A DNA stretch of 64,000 nucleotides, from positions 1-64,000 of the forward strand of contig NZ_NKTY01000010.1 in NCBI RefSeq assembly GCF_003207825.1, written 5' to 3'. Made by a program: the position numbers and the translations under genes. Below are positions 9,093 to 18,418 of the stretch, in pieces; position 1 is the first letter of the stretch, and every line of letters begins with the position of its first letter. Source of the stretch: Komagataeibacter saccharivorans. GTDB lineage: Bacteria; Pseudomonadota; Alphaproteobacteria; Acetobacterales; Acetobacteraceae. Under the pieces are notes generated by a model, which did not search any database, was not told where the DNA came from, and was given only the letters and a program-made list of their open reading frames with translations.

Positions 9093-9731
9093 ATGTCTCG
9101 TCGCGCAACGTGGGGCGCTGCACTGGCGGTCTGCCTTGCCTTCGCCAGCCAGACGACCAGCACGCAGGCCGCTCCCGCCTATCCCGCGCCAATCGTTGGT
9201 AAGGAGACGACTGCCCATGCGTGGGGGGTCGAAACCCGCTTTACCCAGAGCACGCCGTGTCAGGTGGACATCACCCTGAACCAGACAGTTTTTCTGGCCC
9301 ATATGCCGGAGATGATCCATCAGGGAATCTTCAACAGTCAGGTCACGCCTGCACTGCAGCAGCAGGCACCGCATTACCTGATGAACACGTTCCAGACCGA
9401 TACAACGCCCGGCTTTGTCCATACGCTGTTCACCCAGAGCGGCGCGCCTGCCCGCTGCCGGTTTGCGTGGTCCTATATCACCCCGGATGGCACGCGCCAC
9501 CCGATGCTGGCTTTTGACATGACACGGCAGGCCCATGACCGGATCGACTGGAACCACCCGCGTTTTGGCGAAATGGCGGCAGCAGCCCAGAACCCGTGGG
9601 TAGACCGGGAGTTTGATACGGTGGTCAATCAGGAAACCCTGGATGTCACCATCGCCCTCGCCAAAAATCACGATTCATCGGCAGACCTGCCGCCACCATC
9701 CGACGCGGCATCCCGCACTGACCAGCCCTGA
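9093..9731 (+). CDS. Secreted hypothetical protein
   Basis: A 212-aa protein of unknown function. The chosen ATG gives a standard Sec signal peptide: a basic start (MSRRATW), a hydrophobic core to about residue 20 and a likely cleavage after TQAA near residue 27. The mature part has two cysteines in similar spacing contexts (TPCQVD, ARCRF) that could form a disulfide in the periplasm, and aromatic-rich segments. The frame extends upstream to 8991, but the signal peptide argues for 9093; no good ribosome binding site is visible, so the start is uncertain. Confidence 0.6.
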   Translation: MSRRATWGAALAVCLAFASQTTSTQAAPAYPAPIVGKETTAHAWGVETRFTQSTPCQVDITLNQTVFLAHMPEMIHQGIFNSQVTPALQQQAPHYLMNTFQTDTTPGFVHTLFTQSGAPARCRFAWSYITPDGTRHPMLAFDMTRQAHDRIDWNHPRFGEMAAAAQNPWVDREFDTVVNQETLDVTIALAKNHDSSADLPPPSDAASRTDQP

Positions 9732-9746
9732 TCACGGGGCTGACCG

Positions 9747-9914
9747 TCATGGTCCGTGCCGCAGCAGTCTTGCCGCCAGATCGATCAGCATCACGGCCAG
9801 CAGCAGCACCGTAACCACACGCAGGGCCATACGCGCCCTGCGCTGCACGGGTGTAGGGGGGCTGTTCGCGACGATGCAGGACAAAAGCACCCTGCTGCGG
9901 GTCTGTGGGGACAT
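9747..9914 (-). CDS. Small single-pass membrane protein (55 aa)
   Basis: A short frame starts MSPQTRSRVLLS and contains a strongly hydrophobic segment at about residues 31-50 (LRVVTVLLLAVMLIDLAARL) between arginine-rich flanks, as expected for a small inner-membrane protein. AGG lies about 9 bases before the ATG. It is convergent with the secreted hypothetical gene and a CAGCCC/GGGCTG hairpin (9724-9742) separates them. No family recognised. Confidence 0.4.
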   Translation of the reverse strand: MSPQTRSRVLLSCIVANSPPTPVQRRARMALRVVTVLLLAVMLIDLAARLLRHGP

Positions 9915-10019
9915 CAGATCGCCTGCTCATTGCCCTGCTCCATCCATAATCCAGTGATAGGCGTCTGTTTTGCCAGACAAGATGGATAACACCACCCCTG
10001 TGCCCGATACTTCCACATC

Positions 10020-10835
10020 ATGCGTATGATACGCCGCTTCCTTTTCCTGCCTGTCTGCCTGCTGACAGTTATCGGCAGCCCTGCCGCGCGGGCTCAGGAC
10101 TGCCCTGATTTCGGGGCCGGGCATCAGTTGCCCATTCTGGACCGGGTCCAACTGGCCCGACAGACGCAGATCCTGTGCAGCAGCGGATTCGCGGTGCTGT
10201 ATTCCGGGCTGGCGCGCGAACCGCTATGGGCGGCGGAGCATCTTGATGCCACCACGGTACGCGCTGCAATGGCAACCCCGCGCGAAGGTGATTTCCATCC
10301 CGATACCCGCCTGCCGCCCGGTTCACGCGCGGAACTGGCCGACTATGTCCGCTCCGGCTTTGACCGTGGCCACATGGCGCCATCAGGTGACATGCCGGAC
10401 AGGCAGACGCAGGCGGAATCCTTCGCCCTGTCCAACATCGTGCCCCAGCGCGCGGAACTGAACCGGGGCCGGTGGGCGGAAATCGAATCGGCGGTACGCA
10501 GGCTGGCCCTACGTGAAGGGGGACTGTACGTCGTGACAGGGCCAGCCTTCCATGCCCGTACCATTACGACCATCGGGCCGGATCGGGTCATGGTCCCGAC
10601 ATCGACATGGAAAGCGGTCTACGACCCGCACAGACAACAGACAGGGGTGTATGTGTGCCATAACGTGCCGCGCAGCCCGCGCTGCAGTTACGTCAGCGTG
10701 GCGCGACTGACCCGTATTACGGGGGTTGATCCTTTTCCTGCCCTGCCCGCAGGTATGAAACAGACATGTATGACGCTTCCCTTCGGCCATACAGGCCGCA
10801 AGCGGCACAGCCGCCATGCCCGTCCCGTCTGGTAA
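10020..10835 (+). CDS. Secreted DNA/RNA non-specific endonuclease (NucA/NUC1 family)
   Basis: A 271-aa beta-beta-alpha-metal nuclease cleaving DNA and RNA without strong sequence preference. A Sec signal peptide (basic start, hydrophobic 7-20, cleavage near ARAQ at 24-26) places it in the periplasm or outside. The catalytic DRGH motif is at 115-118 (His118 as general base) and the magnesium-binding asparagine is in the downstream LNRGRW segment, preceded by LSNIVPQ. Length and motif order match the family. A 93-aa gene follows after 17 bases with its own strong ribosome binding site, so the two are probably cotranscribed. Likely roles are nutrient scavenging or clearing extracellular DNA. Confidence 0.88.
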   Translation: MRMIRRFLFLPVCLLTVIGSPAARAQDCPDFGAGHQLPILDRVQLARQTQILCSSGFAVLYSGLAREPLWAAEHLDATTVRAAMATPREGDFHPDTRLPPGSRAELADYVRSGFDRGHMAPSGDMPDRQTQAESFALSNIVPQRAELNRGRWAEIESAVRRLALREGGLYVVTGPAFHARTITTIGPDRVMVPTSTWKAVYDPHRQQTGVYVCHNVPRSPRCSYVSVARLTRITGVDPFPALPAGMKQTCMTLPFGHTGRKRHSRHARPVW

Positions 10836-10852
10836 GGAAAAAGGAGAGGCCC

Positions 10853-11134
10853 ATGACCACCCATCGCCCCACTGCCGATACACCGGCACCCCTTGTTCCC
10901 TTTGCCGATAACGGCGCCAGCCGCACCATTGGGGGCATGACCGTTGAAAATGGCACTGACAGCATCGCGTTCTATGGCCAGACCGATCTGGACCGCGACA
11001 GGGCCGGACTGGAACGCGCGCAGGCATTGCTGGCATTTTTCCAGCAGGTGGTGGACACGCTTTCCGCCCAGAAAGACCTGCCTGACAGCCTGCCGCCCCG
11101 TAAACCGGGCAGGATACCGAATCCGTTTGCCTGA
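10853..11134 (+). CDS. Hypothetical protein downstream of the nuclease
   Basis: A 93-aa cytosolic protein of unknown function. AAGGAGAGG ideally placed before the ATG at 10853 fixes the start. The N-terminal third is Thr/Pro-rich and the second half (ERAQALLAFFQQVVDTLSA) is an amphipathic helix, ending in a proline-rich tail. It shares a likely transcript with the secreted nuclease; a nuclease inhibitor role can be imagined but nothing in the sequence proves it. Confidence 0.65.
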   Translation: MTTHRPTADTPAPLVPFADNGASRTIGGMTVENGTDSIAFYGQTDLDRDRAGLERAQALLAFFQQVVDTLSAQKDLPDSLPPRKPGRIPNPFA

Positions 11135-11275
11135 ACGCGAACAGGACGGGCAGACCTTTCGCGCCCACGTGCAGCCCGACCGGGCACCTGAAGCCTGCGC
11201 ATCCGACCGGATCGGGACCGGAGGCCGCCGCCGGTTCCGGAGCTGGCCCCCTGTAACCACAGGGGCCTGATGCAC

Positions 11276-11305
11276 AAAAGGGCCGGTCCATGACTGGACC
11301 GACCC
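11276..11305 (-). terminator. Rho-independent terminator of rplM-rpsI
   Basis: On the minus strand GGGTCGGTCCA, a 4-base GTCA loop and TGGACCGGCCC form an 11-bp stem (one G-T pair) followed by TTTT. It is placed about 45 bases after the rpsI stop, as expected for the end of this operon. Confidence 0.85.
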
Positions 11306-11349
11306 TTCTGCAAAACCTGTATCCACCCGCAGGGGCGGAAAAAGCAGGA

Positions 11350-11853
11350 TCAGCGCTTGCTGAACTGGAAGGAACGACGTGCCTTGGCGCGACCGTACTT
11401 CTTACGTTCAACAACACGCGAATCGCGCGTCAGGAAGCCCGCAGCCTTCAGGATGCTGCGCAGCGCGGGCTCGTAATGCGTCAGCGCGCGGCTGATGCCA
11501 TGACGGACCGCACCGGCCTGACCGGACAGACCACCACCGACGACGGTGCAGTACACGTCGAACTGGTTGTAGCGGTCGGCAACCAGGAAAGGCTGCGTGA
11601 TCAGCATGCGCAGGACCGGACGGGCGAAGTAGGTGCCGACCGGACGGCCATTGACGATGATGTCGCCCTTGCCCGGCTTGATCCACACGCGGGCTACCGC
11701 GTCCTTACGGCGACCCGTGGCATAGGAACGGCCCTGGGCATCGCGCTTTGCTTCGTAGACGGGTGCGGCTTCCTGGGAGGAAACAACCTGACCGGACGCA
11801 ACCGCATCCTTCAGATCGGCCAGCGTGCCTGTACGCTCTTGAGTTTCAGACAT
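11350..11853 (-). CDS. rpsI: 30S ribosomal protein S9
   Basis: Small-subunit protein S9 whose C-terminal tail reaches the decoding P site. At 167 aa it carries an N-terminal extension of about 40 residues typical of alphaproteobacteria, then the conserved core beginning [36 protein letters not shown], and the invariant basic tail ending FQFSKR. It is the second gene of a two-gene operon, starting 4 bases after the rplM stop. Confidence 0.98.
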   Translation of the reverse strand: MSETQERTGTLADLKDAVASGQVVSSQEAAPVYEAKRDAQGRSYATGRRKDAVARVWIKPGKGDIIVNGRPVGTYFARPVLRMLITQPFLVADRYNQFDVYCTVVGGGLSGQAGAVRHGISRALTHYEPALRSILKAAGFLTRDSRVVERKKYGRAKARRSFQFSKR

Positions 11854-11857
11854 ATGT

Positions 11858-12340
11858 TCAGGCCCCGAACTTCTGGGTGTTGACGGCGTTCTTGCGGTTC
11901 AGCGATGCAACATCGAGAACCTGCGGCTGCTGCCCGTCATGCGGGTGTTCGCTACCGGCATAGACGTACAGGTGCTTCATCTGCGCACGCTGCAGCGGAC
12001 CACGGGTGATCATCCGCTCGACCGCCTTGCGCACGACATGACCGGGGTTCTTGCCGGTCAGGCGCTGGGTGATCGTGCGTTCCTTGATCCCGCCGGGATA
12101 GCCGGTGTGATAATGGAACAGCTTCTGGTCCACCTTGTTGCCGGTCAGATGAATCTTCTCGGCGTTGATGACGACGATGTTGTCGCCGCAATCAACATGC
12201 GGGGTGAACTGGGGCTTGTGCTTGCCGCGCAGGCGCTGGGCGATGATGGCGGCGAGGCGACCGAGAACGAGGCCTTCGGCGTCGATCAGGGTCCAGCCAC
12301 GCGTCACCTCTGCGGGTTTCAGCGAGAGTGTGGTCTTCAT
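11858..12340 (-). CDS. rplM: 50S ribosomal protein L13
   Basis: Large-subunit assembly protein L13, 160 aa. The start MKTTLSLKP is chosen because it matches the family N-terminus; the frame runs further upstream without a better start. The core motifs [36 protein letters not shown] and [13 protein letters not shown] are all present. It leads the rplM-rpsI operon, a universally conserved pair whose products are normally made together. Confidence 0.98.
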   Translation of the reverse strand: MKTTLSLKPAEVTRGWTLIDAEGLVLGRLAAIIAQRLRGKHKPQFTPHVDCGDNIVVINAEKIHLTGNKVDQKLFHYHTGYPGGIKERTITQRLTGKNPGHVVRKAVERMITRGPLQRAQMKHLYVYAGSEHPHDGQQPQVLDVASLNRKNAVNTQKFGA

Positions 12341-12569
12341 GGATTCAGTGTTCCGTCCAGATAATGTAGCGGTAACGGGTGGCGCGTTATCGTCCGTACG
12401 CAACGCAAACGTCAAGGACATAATCCCCTCAGGCGGCATTTTTCCGGTAAAAAACGGCATGTGGTATCATGATACCGCCAGCTTTCCCACCCAACCTTCC
12501 CCTCAGGCGATTGCCGAACGGGGCCGGAATGCGATAGCACTCCCCAAGGTCATTACGGATGTCAGGCTC

Positions 12570-13916
12570 GTGAAGAAACTCTATCCCGCCATTCCCCTGC
12601 TTGTACTGGTGCTGCTTGTCGGCGGCTGGGGGGTGCACCATTTCGCCCAGCACAGGCTTGAAGCCGGCATTGCCGACTTCCGCGCCTCCCTCGGGCCTGA
12701 CGCCACGTTCAGCTATGCCACCGCCCGGCCGCGCACGCTGGCGCGCGGCGCGCATTTCACGGCCGTCACCTATCATAACCCGACCCTGACGCTGACGGCA
12801 GCCGATGTGCGTCTGGGCGGGCTGACCGGCAATAACGTGCAGGGCGAGAAGATCGGCAGCCTGGTGCTGCGCGATGTCAAGGTCATGACGGCAGACAGCA
12901 CGATCTCGCTGGATCAGGTGGCGCTGGACAGCCTTGTCCTGCCCAATACCGTGCGCGCCACCGCCAACATTGCCCGCCCGCTGGGTTTCGATTCCCTTGT
13001 TCTGGACCGGGGCACCTTCACCAACCTGCACCTGGCAGTGCCCGGCAGCCAGACCGACATCACGGTTGGCCGCATGGTGGTGGGACAGTACGGGCTTGGC
13101 CGGTCGTCCAGCCTCGATCTGGACCGGCTGGCGACCCAGATCAACCTGACGCCGACGCGCCGCATCTCGATCGACCACATCAAACTTGACGGTCCCGATT
13201 TCGCCGGTGAGGTCGCAAGCCTGATCCAGTCGGGCCACCTGATCCATGAAAGCCATCCGCAGACGATGGACCTGAAGAAGGTGGAAATCGACAGCACCCA
13301 CCCCATGCTCCAGATCGATCATGTCACCACATCGCGCTTCTCCACCGAGACGGAGGACAAGATGGACACGACGCTGGGCAACCTGACCGTCTGGTCCACC
13401 GGCACGGACAATCCTTCCATCCTCAACGCCTTCGGCTATGACCATTTCACCGGCAACATCCATGCCAGCAGCACCAGCGACCGCAGCGCGGGCCGCCTGC
13501 ATCTGGAACCGCTGACCATCGATGCGCCGGATATGGGCAAGCTGAGCATGGTGGCCGAACTGGACCAGATCCCCTTTGACGACATGGCCATCATCCCCGA
13601 AACCGCCCGCGTCGTCTCCGCCGCGCTGACATGGGATGACAGGTCGCTGGCAGGCCATGTGGTGGCCGGTCTGGCCAAAAGCCGGGGCGTGGATGTGGAC
13701 AGCTACCGCCAGAACCTGCTGACCGCGCTGAACACGTCCGATGATGCGTCGATGCGCGCCATGGGCCGTTTCCTGCAATCTCCGCTGGACCACCCGCTCC
13801 AGATCGCACTGCGCCCGATGAAGCCGGTCAACCTCATGATGCTGGGCGTCGCCCTGTCCATGGCGGGCGACCCGTCAGTCGCAGCCCCGCTGGGCCTGAC
13901 CATCTCCACACCCTGA
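12570..13916 (+). CDS. Membrane-anchored hypothetical protein with a large periplasmic domain
   Basis: A 448-aa protein with one N-terminal membrane segment (about residues 5-20, PAIPLLVLVLLVGGWGV) and a long beta-rich, Asp/Thr-rich body. The overall build (short anchor, then repeated short strands, no cysteines of note) resembles DUF945 (YdgA-like) or DUF2125 proteins, but I cannot confirm either. The start is taken as the GTG at 12570 just before the membrane segment; the ribosome binding site is weak and the frame is open far upstream, across rplM in antisense. Its stop overlaps the next ATG by one base (TGATG), suggesting translational coupling. Confidence 0.6.
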   Translation: MKKLYPAIPLLVLVLLVGGWGVHHFAQHRLEAGIADFRASLGPDATFSYATARPRTLARGAHFTAVTYHNPTLTLTAADVRLGGLTGNNVQGEKIGSLVLRDVKVMTADSTISLDQVALDSLVLPNTVRATANIARPLGFDSLVLDRGTFTNLHLAVPGSQTDITVGRMVVGQYGLGRSSSLDLDRLATQINLTPTRRISIDHIKLDGPDFAGEVASLIQSGHLIHESHPQTMDLKKVEIDSTHPMLQIDHVTTSRFSTETEDKMDTTLGNLTVWSTGTDNPSILNAFGYDHFTGNIHASSTSDRSAGRLHLEPLTIDAPDMGKLSMVAELDQIPFDDMAIIPETARVVSAALTWDDRSLAGHVVAGLAKSRGVDVDSYRQNLLTALNTSDDASMRAMGRFLQSPLDHPLQIALRPMKPVNLMMLGVALSMAGDPSVAAPLGLTISTP

Positions 13917-14785
13917 TGCCCGGCACAGCCCCGATCCATATTATCGGGGCCACCGGCCGTTCCGGTCTGGCGCTCTGTCATGCCCTGACCACGCAGGGAC
14001 GTTCCATCGTGCCGGTCGTACGCAGCCTGCCCCGCTGGCAGGCAACCGGACTGGCAGCCAGTGCCCGCATCACCCGTCTGGAGCAAAATCCGGCAGCCCT
14101 GCGCGCCGCACTGGCTGACGCCACGTCCATCGTCCTGACGGCCCATGCCCGCCACCTGCCCGCCGTTCTGGCTGCGGCTCCCACCAATGCCCGGATTGTC
14201 GCGCTGGGCAGCACGCGCATTTTTACCCGCTGGCCGGACGCCCATGCGCACGGCGTGATGGAAGGGGCGCGGGCCTTCGCCCGTTCGGGTCGTCATGGCG
14301 TGCTGCTGCACCCCACCATGATCTATGGCGCGCAGGGGGAAGATAACGTGCAGCGTCTGGCCACCCTGATGCGCCGCCTTCCCATCCTGCCGCTGCCCCG
14401 TGGGGGCCGTGCGCTGATCCAGCCCATCTGGCAGGGGGATGTGACACGCGCCCTCATCGCGGCACTGGACCGGCAATGGAATGGGCCGCATGAACTGGTG
14501 ATTGCAGGAGCGGATCAGGTTGCCTACCGCGATTTTACACGTCAGGTCGCGCGCGCGGCGGGACTCCGCCCGCGTGGGGTCATTCCCGTGCCGGGTGCCG
14601 TCCTCATGGCGCTGGCGCGGTTACGCCTGCCGGGACTGCCGCGCATCACGCCCGCTGAAATCCGGCGCCTGCTGGAAGACAAGATTTTCGATATCGAACC
14701 CATGCGCACGCAGCTCGGGCTACAGCCCGTCACGCTCGCAGCCGGACTGGCCCGGACATTCGGCCAGCAGAGAGCAGATTCATAA
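13916..14785 (+). CDS. NAD(P)-binding Rossmann-fold protein (atypical/extended SDR)
   Basis: A 289-aa protein of the NmrA / NAD-dependent epimerase type. The dinucleotide-binding motif IGATGRSG lies at residues 10-17, and the HPTMIYGAQGEDNV segment (about 132-145) is the counterpart of the complex-I NDUFA9-like branch rather than a classical YxxxK SDR. The C-terminal third contains the PGAVLMALARLRLPGLP helix, typical of NDUFA9-like proteins that associate with membranes. The ATG overlaps the previous stop by one base. Substrate unknown. Confidence 0.75.
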   Translation: MPGTAPIHIIGATGRSGLALCHALTTQGRSIVPVVRSLPRWQATGLAASARITRLEQNPAALRAALADATSIVLTAHARHLPAVLAAAPTNARIVALGSTRIFTRWPDAHAHGVMEGARAFARSGRHGVLLHPTMIYGAQGEDNVQRLATLMRRLPILPLPRGGRALIQPIWQGDVTRALIAALDRQWNGPHELVIAGADQVAYRDFTRQVARAAGLRPRGVIPVPGAVLMALARLRLPGLPRITPAEIRRLLEDKIFDIEPMRTQLGLQPVTLAAGLARTFGQQRADS

Positions 14786-14804
14786 TTTCAGGGAAAATAC
14801 AGGT

Positions 14805-14881
14805 TGGGGCGAACGACGGGGATCGAACCCGCGACAACCGGTACCACAAACCGGCGCTCTACCAACTGAGCTACGTCCGCC
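14805..14881 (-). tRNA. tRNA-His (anticodon GTG)
   Basis: On the minus strand the gene reads G(-1) GCGGACG TA GCTC..., with anticodon loop TTGTGGT (anticodon GTG), a normal T arm with GGTTCGATC, and 3' strand CGTTCGC followed by C73 and an encoded CCA (14805-14807). The extra 5' G at 14881 facing C73 is the histidine identity element and is genomically encoded here. Confidence 0.95.
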
Positions 14882-14923
14882 ACAACTGCGCAGTCATTTA
14901 GTAAAACCGCGCAGGCGCGTCAA

Positions 14924-16129
14924 TTACCCTTTTTGAATTTCTGCAACATTTCCTGCACACAGTTTTTCGCGTACCAGCCGCAGGCGCTGCACGGCGGATG
15001 CGATCACGCCTGTCTTCTTGCAAAAGGCAAAGCGGACGAAACGATCGGGTATGTCCGTGCCACGCGCGTCATAGAAAGCCGAGACCGGAATGGCCGCGAC
15101 CCCTACATCACGCACCATCTGGCGGCAGAAGGCGACATCACCGCCGGTAAAGCCCAGCGGCGTGATATCGGCGATAAGGAAATAGCTGCCATCACATGGC
15201 AGGACATCGAACCCGGCGCGGCCCAGCCCTTCAGCCAGCCAGTCGCGGGCGGAACGCATGCCTTCGGACAGCCGCTCGAAATAGGCGCTGTCCTTGTCCA
15301 GCCCGATGGCCACGGCGCGTTGCAGGTTGGGGGCGACCGTGAAGGTCAGCAACTGGTGCGCCTTGGCCACCAGGGCCGCCAGCGGCGCGGACGCCGTGAC
15401 GTAGCCGACCTTCCACCCGGTCATGGAAAAGCTCTTGCCCGCGCTGCCGATGCGGATCGTGCGGTCACGCATGCCCGGCAGCGCCATGAGCGGCTGGTGC
15501 CGGACGGGGGCGAATGTCAGGTGTTCATACACCTCGTCGCACACCGCATAGGCATCGTAACGGGCGACAAGCCCGGCAATGAACTCAAGTTCCTCACGGG
15601 TAAAGACCTTGCCCGTGGGGTTCATCGGGGTATTGAGCAGCACGACCTTGGTGCGGGGCGTGAAGGCTGCGGCCAGTTCCGCGCGCGGCAGGTCCCAGTG
15701 CGGCGGGGCAAGGCGCACCGTGCGCACCACCGCCCCCAGCATTTCCAGCACGGGCAGGTAGGTGTCATATAACGGTTCGAACACCACCACCTCATCCCCG
15801 CGATTGACCAGCGCCATGAGCGAGGCGGTAATGGCTTCCGTCGCGCCACACGTCACCACGACTTCGCGCAGGGGATCGACCGCGATTCCATAAAACCGCG
15901 CATTGGACCGCGCCACCGCATGCTGCAGTTCGGGTATCCCCGCCAGTGGCGGATACTGGTTGCGCCCGTCACGCAGGGCCGCGGCGGCGGCCTCGATCAG
16001 GTCCATGGGGCCTTCCGTATCCGGGAAACCCTGCCCCAGATTGATGGCGTCATGTTCCACGGCCAGAGCCGACATGACGGAGAAAATGGTTGTCGGCAGC
16101 CCCGAAAGCATGGAGTTCGTCGGTTTCAT
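14924..16129 (-). CDS. PLP-dependent aminotransferase, class I/II
   Basis: A fold-type I aminotransferase of 401 aa. Features are NLGQGFPD near the N-terminus, PPLAGIPELQ, NTPMNPTGKVF (substrate/PLP contact), DEVYEHLTF, and the PLP lysine in SAGKSFSMTGWK. This combination fits the methionine / kynurenine aminotransferase (YbdL-like) and alphaproteobacterial DapC-like group, so the substrate may be methionine, an aromatic amino acid or N-succinyl-diaminopimelate. The ATG at 16129 has AGGA 8 bases upstream; the longer frame to 16189 lacks this. It is divergent from glnB, with about 150 bases between. Confidence 0.85.
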   Translation of the reverse strand: MKPTNSMLSGLPTTIFSVMSALAVEHDAINLGQGFPDTEGPMDLIEAAAAALRDGRNQYPPLAGIPELQHAVARSNARFYGIAVDPLREVVVTCGATEAITASLMALVNRGDEVVVFEPLYDTYLPVLEMLGAVVRTVRLAPPHWDLPRAELAAAFTPRTKVVLLNTPMNPTGKVFTREELEFIAGLVARYDAYAVCDEVYEHLTFAPVRHQPLMALPGMRDRTIRIGSAGKSFSMTGWKVGYVTASAPLAALVAKAHQLLTFTVAPNLQRAVAIGLDKDSAYFERLSEGMRSARDWLAEGLGRAGFDVLPCDGSYFLIADITPLGFTGGDVAFCRQMVRDVGVAAIPVSAFYDARGTDIPDRFVRFAFCKKTGVIASAVQRLRLVREKLCAGNVAEIQKG

Positions 16130-16142
16130 CGTGGCATCCTGA

Positions 16143-16619
<477 letters not shown>

Positions 16620-16630
16620 GACGATGCATC

Positions 16631-16651
16631 CAGACATGGATACCATGTCTG
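16631..16651. promoter_or_regulatory. Perfect hairpin between glnB and glnA
   Basis: CAGACATGG (16631-16639), a 3-base ATA loop, and CCATGTCTG (16643-16651) form a perfect 9-bp inverted repeat 12 bases after the glnB stop. No T-run follows, so it is more likely a processing, attenuation or protein-binding element than a full terminator. Confidence 0.5.
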
Positions 16652-16740
16652 TAGCCTATCGACAGCGGCCTTACGTTTCCGTAACCATAGCTGCCGCGCC
16701 GCATGGAACGGCACACTAAAGTCAGGACAGGTAATTTAAC

Positions 16741-18201
16741 ATGGCAAAAAAAGCACAGGCATCTGCCTCGGCCTCCGCGCCGTCGCATTCCGCCGACGCC
16801 GTCGCGAAGGTCTTTGAAATCATCAAGGAAAACGCGGTCGAAATGGTTGACCTGCGTTTCACCGATCCGCGTGGCAAGTGGCACCACACCACCCAGTATG
16901 TCACCACGATCGAGGAAGACACCTTCCGCGAAGGCTTCATGTTTGACGGTTCGTCCATCGCCGGATGGAAAGCCATCAACGAAAGCGACATGATCCTGCT
17001 GCCTGACCCGACAACGGCCGTGATGGACCCGTTCTCCGCCAAGCCGCAGCTCATCCTGATCTGTGACATTGTCGAGCCGTCCACGGGGCAGTTCTACAAC
17101 CGCGATCCGCGCGCGACCGCCAAGCTGGCCGAGCAGTACCTGCAGTCGACCGGTCTGGGCGATACCGCCTTCTTTGGCCCCGAAGCCGAATTCTTCATCT
17201 TCGACAGCGTGCGCTTCGGCACCGGCCCGAACTTCGGCACCTATGAGCTGGACAGCATCGAAGGTCCCGGCGCGTCGCTCAAGGACTATCCCGAAGGCAA
17301 CATGGGCCACCGTCCCGGCGTCAAGGGCGGCTACTTCCCCGTGGCCCCGGTGGACAGCGAAGGCGACCTGCGCGCCGAAATGCTGACCACGATGGGCGAG
17401 ATGGGCCTGCCCATCGAAAAGCATCACCACGAAGTCGCGCAGTCGCAGCACGAGCTGGGCACGAAGTTCGCGACGCTGGTGAAGTCGGCCGACTTCATGC
17501 AGATCTACAAGTACTGCGTGCACAACGTCGCCCATTCCTACGGCAAGACGGCAACCTTCATGCCGAAGCCGATCTATGGCGACAACGGTTCGGGCATGCA
17601 TGTGCACCAGTCCATCTGGCGCGACGGCAAGCCCACATTCGGCGGCAACGGCTATGCCGACCTGTCGGATGAGGCGCTGTACTACATCGGCGGCATCATC
17701 AAGCACGCCAAGGCGCTGAACGCCTTCACCAACCCGTCCACCAACTCCTACAAGCGCCTGATCCCCGGGTTCGAAGCGCCTGTGCTGCTGGCCTATTCCG
17801 CGCGTAACCGTTCGGCTTCGTGCCGTATCCCCTACGCCACCAGCCCGAAGGCGAAGCGCGTCGAAGTCCGCTTCCCCGATCCGACGGCGAACCCCTACCT
17901 TGCGTTCGCAGCCATGCTGATGGCTGGCCTGGACGGCATCAAGAACAAGATCCACCCTGGCGACGCCATGGACAAGGATCTGTATGACCTGCCCCCCGAA
18001 GAGCTGAAGCAGATCCCGACCGTTGCGGGTTCCCTGCGCGAAGCCCTGACGGCGCTGGAAGCCGATCACGAGTTCCTGCTGGCAGGCGGCGTGTTCACCA
18101 AGGACCAGATCGAAAGCTACTGTGAAGTGAAGTGGCAGGACGTCTTCAAGTTCGAGCACACCCCGCATCCGGCCGAATTCGAGATGTACTACTCCGTCTG
18201 A
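16741..18201 (+). CDS. glnA: Glutamine synthetase type I
   Basis: ATP-dependent synthesis of glutamine from glutamate and ammonium; a dodecameric cytosolic enzyme. At 486 aa it is about 15 residues longer than usual because of a Ser/Ala-rich N-terminus. Conserved elements are [21 protein letters not shown] (metal-binding glutamates), the [10 protein letters not shown] motif (active-site histidine), and [10 protein letters not shown]. The adenylylation tyrosine is Tyr415 in LYDLPPEE, so activity is probably switched by GlnE under glnB control. It lies 121 bases after glnB and ends before a strong terminator. Confidence 0.98.
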   Translation: MAKKAQASASASAPSHSADAVAKVFEIIKENAVEMVDLRFTDPRGKWHHTTQYVTTIEEDTFREGFMFDGSSIAGWKAINESDMILLPDPTTAVMDPFSAKPQLILICDIVEPSTGQFYNRDPRATAKLAEQYLQSTGLGDTAFFGPEAEFFIFDSVRFGTGPNFGTYELDSIEGPGASLKDYPEGNMGHRPGVKGGYFPVAPVDSEGDLRAEMLTTMGEMGLPIEKHHHEVAQSQHELGTKFATLVKSADFMQIYKYCVHNVAHSYGKTATFMPKPIYGDNGSGMHVHQSIWRDGKPTFGGNGYADLSDEALYYIGGIIKHAKALNAFTNPSTNSYKRLIPGFEAPVLLAYSARNRSASCRIPYATSPKAKRVEVRFPDPTANPYLAFAAMLMAGLDGIKNKIHPGDAMDKDLYDLPPEELKQIPTVAGSLREALTALEADHEFLLAGGVFTKDQIESYCEVKWQDVFKFEHTPHPAEFEMYYSV

Positions 18202-18234
18202 TACCGCTTCCCTTTACGGAAAGCCTTCGGACAG

Positions 18235-18269
18235 GGGCGTCGGGACCATTCAGGTCCCGGCGCCCTTTT
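18235..18269 (+). terminator. Rho-independent terminator of glnA
   Basis: GGGCGTCGGGACC, a 5-base ATTCA loop and GGTCCCGGCGCCC form a 13-bp stem with one mismatch, followed directly by TTTT (18266-18269). It lies 34 bases after the glnA stop. Confidence 0.9.
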
Positions 18270-18418
18270 CATATCCGGCCGCTACCATGCGCCGGACATG
18301 GCCGGGTCCGGCAAACACACGTTTGCTCGATTCCCGCACCTGCCTGCTGTAGCTGTCGCCCATATCGCCTACACCTGAGCGTTCACATGCGGCATGCTAT
18401 ACCCACAGGAGGACAGAC

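Noticed and set aside
12165-12569. N-terminal extension of the membrane-anchored protein across rplM
   Set aside because: It would overlap rplM in antisense and adds residues unlike any domain; the membrane anchor begins right after the GTG at 12570.
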